From Xanthostigma xanthostigma (lineage: Eukaryota; Arthropoda; Insecta; Raphidioptera; Raphidiidae), in NCBI GenBank assembly GCA_963575645.1, contig OY754466.1, positions 1,156,001 to 1,220,000 on the forward strand: a stretch of 64,000 nucleotides of DNA. The letters are read 5' to 3'. The number at the start of each line of letters is the position of its first letter. Position 1 is the first letter of the stretch. Shown one piece after another: positions 56,789 through 64,000 of this stretch. The notes under the pieces were generated by a model that did no database searches, was not told where the DNA came from, and saw nothing but the letters and a program-made list of their open reading frames with translations. Position numbers and translations under genes: made by a program.

Positions 56789-57057
56789 AATAAAGCTGAA
56801 GAGTTTGTTTGTTTGTTTGGTTTAACGCGCTAATCTCAGGAACTACGGGTTTGAATTGAACAATTTTTTTTTGTTGGATAGCCTAATTATCGAGGAAGGC
56901 TATAGGCTATGTAATATCACGCTACGACAAAAACTTTTGGTCATCGATGAAATTTGATCACAACATTTATCTCGGTAAACTAATATGAATGTGCGTACTC
57001 ATGTCCCTCGCCCCCATTCGTTCTTTTGCACCTGGGCGAAACCGGGCGGGAACGCTA
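56789..57057 (+). mobile_element. HelB fragment nested in HelA
   Basis: taaagctgaagagtttgttt at the left, and hairpin end gaaaccgggcgggaacgctag at the right before T. The tRNA-Lys part is deleted. Confidence 0.8.
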
Positions 57058-57866
57058 GTATTATTTATTTAGAGGAACAAATAAAAAATAGCTAAGCAAC
57101 CAAAAAAGTATGATCTAACTGCTGGAAAACAATTTTTAAAGCGTTCTGAGCCTGCACGACAGGCAGCCTTTGCGATATTAAGTCGTTGGAGGAAGAAGCG
57201 GTGAGTGGAAGTTTCGGGTTAAAGTCCCGATAGTGACATTGTTGGAAAGTAAATTTTTCTTATATAGTATTGTAACGGTAACAATGTGAAATGTAATTAT
57301 TGACATCAATTTTTTTTCAATGCGAATGTATTTTGACGAGCTACAGTTTTTAATAGCCTAAGTTACTCCTTATAACATTAGCTGTCTGCAGTGAAATTCC
57401 CGTCAAAATCGGTCCAGTCATTCAGGAGATTAGCCGGAACAATCAGACAGACAAAAACTTTTTTGTTATAAAAGTAAGTAGCGTATACCAGCTGTTATTT
57501 TGACATTACAAACAGATAAGTAGTAGTCTTATGACAAAAAACATCACGTATAGTGAATCCCAATCGATGTTTCATAATAGGGACATCGTCGTTTGGAACA
57601 GTGGGACAGGTAAAAAAAACACGTTTCATAATAGGGACATGCGGTTGTTATAAATATTTAAGTATTTAAACAAATTTAATCGATTAATCGCAGTATATTA
57701 TAATTGATTTTGATTTCTGAAGAGTAGCGCCATATAAATTAGCAATCCAAATGGTATTTTTTACTTTTATATCATTTTTATACGACGACTTTGAAATTTA
57801 CTATCAAAATCGTTTCATAATAGGGCCGTTTACCTTACCTACTTTAATTTTATTTATCTGTATAGA

Positions 57867-58137
57867 AAATACGTATGTCGAAAAATTCATTCCTAGTGGA
57901 TCGATTTACCAGTGACCTAAAATATACATTTTATACGCGCGTTTTACACACTGAAGATTATATTAAGATAAAAAGGTGGAATGTTAATGCGTGGAAATAC
58001 GATATCGCCTGATTTAGAAGCGTCATAGGTCTAGTGCCCTGATTTTATCTTGAAATCAATAACTGATCAGTAAAAATGGACGTTTATACCAGAGTATTGG
58101 TTTATACCATATATTTTTATTCTATAATGAGCATAGG
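57867..58137. other. Unassigned interval
   Basis: Nothing recognised. Confidence 0.5.
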
Positions 58138-58480
58138 AATAAAATCGCAATCGAACTATTAAGATGCAAACATATACTTCTGTCTTTTACTACGCCGTAA
58201 GTATTGGCGTATCCAGGAGGGCAAAACAAGTACGGGGGATCCGGCTTAAGAAATTTCTAATTTGATCCCTCTTGGGCCAAAAGCTGGGTACGCCCATATT
58301 AACGTCATAGAAAAAGACAAAGTTTTTAAAACAAAGATACTTTATTCAGATTGGATGCAAGTACATCAACCAATCCTATCATCGAAGAAGTCAGGGAATT
58401 ACATCGATGAAAGAGACGCCGATATATTTTCGATACGTTCACCGCACATTGAGTAGTTAGACAATGATTCATATAGTAAA
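58138..58480 (+). repeat. RepS, third copy
   Basis: aaaagctgggtacgcccata, cgtcatagaaaaagacaaag and gcaagtacatcaaccaatcc match 37181..37445. Confidence 0.8.
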
Positions 58481-58596
58481 TTAAAAATGCATGGTATGCT
58501 CTTTTCCAATATGGCAGCACTGCTTCATTTTTAGACGACCAGACAGTTATCCAGCGAATATAATACATCCATGGTCATCCACAATGCATAATAGTC

Positions 58597-59113
58597 TATG
58601 CCGGCATTTTACATGGCTATTTGTATTTGTGTATTTGGCAAACAATTACCAATTGTGGACAGTCTATTTGACAAAGTGTTGGCTTTATTTGTCTATTTGA
58701 CAAATAAGGCCAATACCAAATACGCGTTACCGTGCGCTTGTCGGTTTTTCGAGACACATCACAGGAGTCAAATAGGCAAATACGCAAATAAACCGTCCAC
58801 ACAATGGCCATATTCAGAAGCGCACGCGCCGTGAACTTGTACGGACGTGCAGTATTTTTGTGTCTGTGCTGTGAGCAAGAATTGGAACAATTACTATTGA
58901 AAATGAATTGGGACAATGAAATAGTGCTAAAATTCCTGGAATTTTGAACCTTGCGTTCTGCTGCCAAATGTTTGTGTGTTTGCTATTTGACTGCCATGTG
59001 TGGATGGTTGTATTTGCCTCTATTTGCACGTTTTGTCTTGAACGTCATATATTTTGCCAAATACAACAAACACCCAATAGCGTACACAAATAACCATGTG
59101 AAGTGCCACCTTT
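58597..59113 (+). mobile_element. PIF/Harbinger-like element with MADF-start relic
   Basis: Ends ggcattttacatggctattt and aataaccatgtgaagtgcca are imperfect inverted repeats. The interior is rich in repeated caaatacg / tatttggcaaa words. It carries the start of a MADF-domain reading frame. The 116-codon minus-strand frame inside it is a shadow of these repeats. Confidence 0.6.
58903..58947 (+). pseudogene. Truncated MADF-domain start
   Basis: ATG-initiated MNWDNEIVLKFLEF then a stop. 'MxWxNExVLxFLExY' is the beginning of the MADF (Myb/SANT-like) DNA-binding domain, which PIF/Harbinger elements encode as their second protein. Only 14 codons survive. Confidence 0.6.
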
Positions 59114-59383
59114 AGAGATCAGTTGGTTCTGCCATCCAACCATGCAACTTTACATCAATAATGTAACTATTTTTAGATTTCAATGAACTTTTATAGGTGT
59201 TTCTGTTTTACATATTTTAGTAAATTGTGTTGCAAAAAATTGTCTGGCAAGAAATTCATTCTTCTCTGCAGGTTCACTGAGTTCATGTTATATTCAAAGT
59301 ATCGTAAAAGTAAGGTGGGAAAAACTCTAAAATGTCTTGTCTTAGTTAAACTCACATAATAAATTTTACTTTCAAGAGTATTA

Positions 59384-59939
59384 CAGTATGTAAACGCGTA
59401 AGGTGCACATAGAGAAATTAGCATTGGGAAAAAATACTTGACTGAATTAATTGTTCTTTCTATTGAATTATCGTGGTAATCTATAGGATTTCTATTTTAT
59501 TTTGATTTATTTTTATTTTACTTGGCTTTTTTAATAATAAAAAGCTCTTATAAATCAGTATTTTAATTTTTTTGTACAAAAATAAAACAAAACAACAACT
59601 CCATCTGTTTGGAAACATTTCATTCAAAAATTGCCTGACTGGTATGGCGTATGCGCGTTGGTAAATCAGTGACCCAAATGTCTTTTGGTTCAACACGAAT
59701 AGGCGGAGATATTTGATCTCGCACCATATTTAAGTATTTTTGGGAATTTAATGCCCCATTAATAAAAAAGTCCGATTATGTTGTAATCATTTGAATAGTT
59801 TCTTCGGTAGTATACACATTCATTTTGCAAAAGAATATTATCTGTCAAATTGAAAAACAAGATATCAAGGCTCACTCTGATCCAGTCATTTTTTCCCAAT
59901 ATTAATTTTCCTATGTGCACCTTACGTGTTTACATACTG
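59384..59939 (-). mobile_element. Mariner/IS630-type deletion derivative, copy 2
   Basis: Same terminal repeats as 5216..5785 (CAGTATGTAAACGCGTAAGG ... CATACTG), flanked by TA. Confidence 0.9.
59600..59775 (-). pseudogene. IS630/mariner transposase fragment, frameshifted
   Basis: Reads NGALNSQKYLNMVRDQISPP then IRVEPKDIW in one frame. SLIYQRAYAIPVRQFLNEMF then PNRW continues in the next frame after a one-base change relative to copy 1. Same identification as for the fragment at 5445..5615. Confidence 0.7.
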
Positions 59940-60187
59940 TATAGTGTAGTATTTCTCGATATAAAATTAATACATATTATAACGGGACTTCTGTCTGTCT
60001 TTTCATCATCATAAGGGTTTTTGGCTATAGGCATTTTGATGTGACACGTCTAATGGCGAGTAAAATCGTGCAATTGGCGCGACACTTTTATGGGACGACG
60101 TTATGATTAAACATGGATTTACTTGAAGACGACGTTTAAACAGCAAGGCGACATTTAGTTACTTGTATTTTTATTAGACTTGGATAA

Positions 60188-61318
60188 TCTCTTTATAAAT
60201 AAAACAAAGTCGCTCTCCGCGTATGTCTGTTTGCTTACTTCTTCTAAACTACTCAATGAATTTTGATGTGGTTTACACCATCGCTTAGAGAATCTCTTCC
60301 AGAATGTTTATAATACATACAAATTAAATTTAAAAATACAGAAATCTCGATATTCTGTCGTAAAAAGGCGCTTTTAGAACGCTTCCATGGCTTACGCTAA
60401 CCAAATCGTAAGAGGTACATCAAATTAATGTAGGTAGGTATACTACTAGATCAAGCTCCAATGACAGAAAAAGTTACCCCAAAGAACATCTCAAAATTAT
60501 AAAGTGAAAATGGCTGAAAAACATGTCAGAAACATGTTACGCCCGCCAGACTAGTAAAAATTCGTTAATTGTTATTTTTTGTTTTTGAATTTAAAAAAAA
60601 AATAATTTTACTTTCCAAAACACCTGCTTGAAATTTATACAATTTGTAGTACTAAATAATGTACCATTTTTGAAAAAATTTTTTTATTAATTGTTATAAA
60701 TTATTTTTTTTATGAAAATACATTTCATAACACCTCCTTGATTTTTTTTTTAAATAAAGTTTAAGATCTCTTCTATCTAACACAACTTGTCTGGCTGACA
60801 ATTTTGTTAATAAATTGGTCAGACTTCATTTGTTATAAATTTTTTTTTATGAAGTCTGTCATAGTAAAAAACATTTTTTCGCTGACAGATCAATTTTTAT
60901 GCATAAAATAGATGTCAAACTTTCTTTCAGAAAAAAATTAAGGTGGTGTTTTGACACGGCCCTTGTAAAAGCTGATTTGTTTATGAAAAAACGCTGTCAC
61001 GGCGCTTAAAAATTGAATCTGGCATGGTAAAAAACAATATTTTGATGAAAAATGTATTAAAGTATATAAAAGGCATCTACCGTATTAATTTAGAATAAAA
61101 AAAAATTTTTTTTCTAGTTAGCAACGATTATACCATATTTTTTCATTAAAACATGTGGTCGCATTTAATGAAAAAATATGGTATAATCGTATAATGCTAA
61201 CTAGAAATTTTTCTTTTTGATTCTAAATTAATACGGTAGATCCCTTTAGAAAGGAGAAATGATGGGAATGCATCCGTGTTTCGTCTCAATCGCGTGCGAC
61301 GCCGCGGGTAACGGCTAG
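60188..61318 (+). mobile_element. HelE-type Helitron, long copy
   Basis: 5' TCTCTTTATAAATAAAACAA after A, and 3' gcgtgcgacgccgcgggtaa then CGGCTAG before T. It contains an AT-rich foldback (61078..61243). No Rep/helicase motif found. Confidence 0.72.
61078..61243. repeat. AT-rich foldback inside HelE
   Basis: taccgtattaatttagaata...gattataccatattttttca is mirrored by tgaaaaaatatggtataatc...ttctaaattaatacggta around a loop of about 20 bp. Confidence 0.85.
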
Positions 61319-61373
61319 TTTTATATACGATGAATATCACCAGCACGATGCAAGTACCTGGCGTACTATAAAT

Positions 61374-61901
61374 TAGTGATGTGCCGGATATCAGTATCCG
61401 CGCATATCCGAGGGAGAAGAAAGATCCGTATCCGTATCCGTTAGTTTTTGGCGGATCTTTTACCTTATTAATTTTAAATTCACAGATGAAATTTTATATA
61501 TATAGGTGATTAGGTAATAATGAAAAACTGTTAAATTCCATTAAAATTATTTTTTATTTTTTTAAATCGTATTTGGCACCTTTATATTGCAAACATTTAT
61601 CGTAGTGAGTACCATACCAATAGTACATAACTCAAAGGTACTAAAAAACTATCTTTATAATGAGATATTGCACATCGATCTTTGGAAAGAGACAATCTGT
61701 TATGAGAGTTAACTCTTAAAGAGGTCAATAAGTTTTTCCCATAACAGATAGTCTCTTTCCAAAGGTCGATGTGCAATATTTACCGCCGCGTACTCTAAGA
61801 AAGTTAAGATCCGTATCCGTATCCGCGGAACTTGAAACCAAATACACGTATTCAGATCCGTATCCGCGGATATACATTTTTAACGATCCGGCACATCACT
61901 A
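61374..61901. mobile_element. hAT-like MITE with 8-bp TSD
   Basis: Exact CTATAAAT duplications (61366..61373, 61902..61909). Ends TAGTGATGTGCCGGAT / ATCCGGCACATCACTA. Subterminal atccgtatccgtatccg repeats occur at both sides. A central hairpin (ctttggaaagagacaatctg ... cagatagtctctttccaaag) lies at 61660..61785. No transposase. Confidence 0.9.
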
Positions 61902-61909
61902 CTATAAAT

Positions 61910-62350
61910 GAATGATGCATTTACTATTTACGGTTGTATTTTTCATTTGATTTTTAATTGGCAGTTAATGTCAGCGACTGTGTGGTCGTTATTTGGACGA
62001 TGTCTCATAAATATAATATTAGTATTATACATAATTCAAGGATGATTAATTAATTTCTTATTTTACTGCATTTGGTTTAGTTCAATACACAATAAATGTA
62101 AGTTTAGATTTATGTAACTGAAACTCCCCACGTATTTATTTTCGAAATAATTTATTTCGACAACATTCGGCACACTTTTTTATAGAAATTATCAGGACAC
62201 ACACTGAATCGACTCGTAACTATTAGGGCTTCATGCGTCATTTTCGAGAAAATCTACTTCGGTTTTCTTTTTACAAAAATCCGAATTTTAGAAGTAAAAA
62301 TTAAAAAAAAATATATTCTCACTTTTTGGCTTACTAATTAGCCAACCTTC
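61910..62350. other. Unassigned interval
   Basis: Nothing recognised. Confidence 0.5.
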
Positions 62351-62520
62351 CTAAAGCGGCCCATAGACGCTCATTATTATTGTGCAATGTGGGTTGCGCA
62401 ATATTTTCACGGCGGCACCTAGACGGTCAATATTATTGTACAATATTTTGGTTTGGAGGTTTGGAGGCGATATTGAAGGTTGTGCAATATATTGCTCAAT
62501 TGCGAGCACAGACAATACAG

Positions 62521-62673
62521 CTACATTGTGCAAACAGTCCCCACCAGAACTTCAGTCATCATGTTGTCACGATTACTATAGTCTTTGGACTTCACATCCC
62601 ACAGAGCCGGAAGACCACGATAGACCTCGATAAATTCAACAATAAATTGTCTTTCGGGTTTCTTGTCATCCAT
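62521..62673 (-). pseudogene. MADF-domain protein fragment
   Basis: From the second in-frame ATG it reads [20 protein letters not shown], then [19 protein letters not shown], then an unrelated tail and stop. 'FIxEFIExYRxLPALWDxxSKDYxNR' is the first half of a MADF domain (Myb/SANT-like), the DNA-binding partner protein of PIF/Harbinger transposases. The second half of the roughly 85-residue domain and everything after it is missing. An upstream in-frame ATG (62724) would add 17 residues. It is flanked by Harbinger-like ends, so it is a transposon remnant rather than a host MADF gene. Confidence 0.78.
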
Positions 62674-62732
62674 GATGAGGCGTAGTTGAGACGACTTGTT
62701 AAAACGGCCGCTACTTGAGATCAACTGACGGG

Positions 62733-63152
62733 ATATTGCGCAATCTTGACAACAAACGGCACAATATTTCCCCGTTTGTGCAATATATTTTCAAGATTTT
62801 GAAAATCACACAATATATTGAGCAATCTTTCAATCTCGTCTACACACGGTCAATTATATTGTACAAACCTAAATATTGCGCAATCTTGACAACAAACGGC
62901 ACAATATTTCCCCGTTTGTGCAATATATTTTCAAGATTTTGAAAATCACACAATATATTGAGCAATCTTTCAATCTCGTCTACACACGGTCAATTATATT
63001 GTACAAACCTAAATATTGCGCAATCTTGACAACAGACGGCACAATATTTCCCCGTTTGTGCAATATATTTTCAAGATTTTGAAAATCACACAATATATTG
63101 CGCAACCTTTCAATCTCGTCTACACACGGTGAATTATATTGCACAAACCCAA
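62733..63152. repeat. Three 140-bp tandem units
   Basis: Units beginning atattgcgcaatcttgacaa at 62733, 62873 and 63013. They are nearly identical and rich in gcaatatattg-type words. Two ORFs read through them are identical for that reason. Confidence 0.92.
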
Positions 63153-63174
63153 ATATTGCGCAATAATATTGAGC

Positions 63175-64000
63175 CGGTTAAAGCTAAAAAGCCATGAAAT
63201 TTACTGTTAGATTTTATGTTGTGCGATAAATAAAATAAAAATTAATTATCATAAAAAACGACGCATTTCCGACCCCCAAGTGATAAGGTTAAATCATTCC
63301 AAATTAGTCGTAGTGTCTTCTCCCTAGAGGAATACCGATCACCCTATATACGGATTGTTTCAAAAAGAGTCTAATATTAACTATGATATAAGACTCTTTT
63401 TGAAACAATCCATATATAAAATTTCATGAAATATTTTGTTCACTGCATCAGGAAGCTCTATGCACTATAACAGGATTTAGTCGCATGACGAAAAAACGCC
63501 ATCCAGACATTTTTATTACTTTCTCTTGAAAAAACAAAGAAAACCTCGTACAGTTTTACATCTTTCTCAGGAAGCACTAAAAGCAAAATGTGAATTATAG
63601 ATAAATTTATCAGTCTAGTGCATTATAAGCCGGTTTTCAACTCTTCCAAGCACTTCTTTTAAATGTAATTGCGAAATTATTTTAATTTGTAAAAAACACA
63701 TAAATATTCTATACAAGTGGCATAATTGTGCGAGGAACAAACGACTCAGACGCAAGAAATTATTTCAAATATTAAACATCATATTATTAGAGTAATAGTC
63801 CTTTAAACATTTTTATCTTCGAAAATGAATATTGACATTTAAAATATTTATACAGGACTTTTTTGTCTGTAAATACATTTTATATGATGCCGAAAATCTG
63901 TTTGTAATTATCCAAAAACGACTGAGTTGATTTTTATAAAACTTAGAACACACTATACGCTCTGATTAAAGAAAGGGTTTGAATCTATTAACTGGTATAT
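63175..64000. other. Unassigned interval with a short hairpin
   Basis: A palindrome at 63341..63418 (acggattgtttcaaaaagag mirrored as ctctttttgaaacaatccat, about 28-bp arms), probably a tiny MITE. The rest shows no gene. Confidence 0.5.

Larger units (their letters stand above)
56161..57866 (-). mobile_element. HelA Helitron, copy 4, with three nested insertions
   Basis: CTAG plus hairpin on the left, and the 5' end TCTATACAGATAAAT at the right. Interrupted by a SINE-2/hairpin block (about 56245..56775), a HelB fragment (56789..57057) and an unclassified insert (about 57510..57845) with three copies of tttcataataggg. Confidence 0.82.
62353..63174 (-). mobile_element. PIF/Harbinger-like element with MADF relic and tandem repeats
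   Basis: The ends (ggcccatagacgctcattat...ttgtgcaat and attgcgcaataatattgagc followed by cgg) are imperfect inverted repeats near TAA/TTAA. It contains the MADF fragment and three 140-bp tandem units. Confidence 0.6.

Noticed and set aside
58617-58967. 116-codon minus-strand ORF
   Set aside because: Lies wholly inside a Harbinger-like element built of short repeats. No domain is recognised.
62715-63082. Two near-identical 68-75-codon ORFs
   Set aside because: Produced by the 140-bp tandem units, not by duplicated genes.

Overview
The window looks like one stretch of an insect chromosome, most probably from a moth or butterfly (Lepidoptera). It is about two-thirds A+T, has no bacterial-style gene packing, and is filled with decayed mobile elements. 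The lepidopteran guess rests on element styles (Helitron 3' ends with a GC hairpin and CTAG, a tRNA-derived SINE, and the 'gagtcggactcgcgc...gggttccg' repeat) and on one insect-like gene. A hemipteran is not excluded.

Only one host exon is convincing. It lies on the minus strand at 30399..31089 and encodes the N-terminal part of a TGF-beta family precursor of activin/inhibin-beta type: signal peptide, Ser/His linker, CxxC, amphipathic helix, and the SEIITFAE motif just before a splice donor. A TATA box and initiator-like motif lie about 200 bp upstream. The mature cysteine-knot ligand was not found and is probably outside the window. A weaker candidate for the next exon is at 7082..7260, in the same direction, after an intron of about 23 kb. 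Most of the first 30 kb may therefore be intron, and the region above 31 kb is upstream flank.

The rest is repeats. At least five Helitron families (HelA to HelE) show the signature 5' TC, 3' hairpin plus CTAG, and insertion between A and T. HelB carries a decayed tRNA-Lys. There are two tRNA-derived SINE families. SINE-1 has a complete copy with a perfect 13-bp target duplication at 53736..54162, and in the other four copies the AT-rich tail directly abuts the 5' end of a Helitron. DNA-transposon derivatives include three IS630/Tc1/mariner groups with transposase scraps, PIF/Harbinger-like MITEs (two carrying pieces of a MADF-domain gene), two hAT-like elements with exact 8-bp duplications, and two TTAA-flanked piggyBac-like elements. 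One terminal-inverted-repeat element has grown from one unit (6056..6313) to a 12-unit array (32805..34133). An eight-copy family (RepR) shares ends but has three different cores.

Layout. 1-6.3 kb: nested HelA/HelB, tandem repeats, HelD, HelA interrupted by a mariner element. 6.3-15.3 kb: RepR, candidate exon 2, HelD, hAT foldback, HelC/SINE-1, HelE, HelB/HelC. 15.3-19.7 kb: short internal repeats, Harbinger MITE, foldbacks, mariner MITE. 19.7-28 kb: HelC/SINE-1, SINE-2 split by a Harbinger MITE, HelB split by RepR. 28-31.5 kb: piggyBac-like MITE and the activin-type exon. 31.5-38.6 kb: satellite-like array, HelD/SINE-1 between inverted repeats, second piggyBac-like copy. 38.6-49.5 kb: RepR copies, fused Helitrons, foldbacks. 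49.5-54.5 kb: the least repetitive part, with one unrecognised reading frame and a GC-rich block. 54.5-64 kb: HelA copies, mariner, HelE, hAT and Harbinger/MADF remnants.
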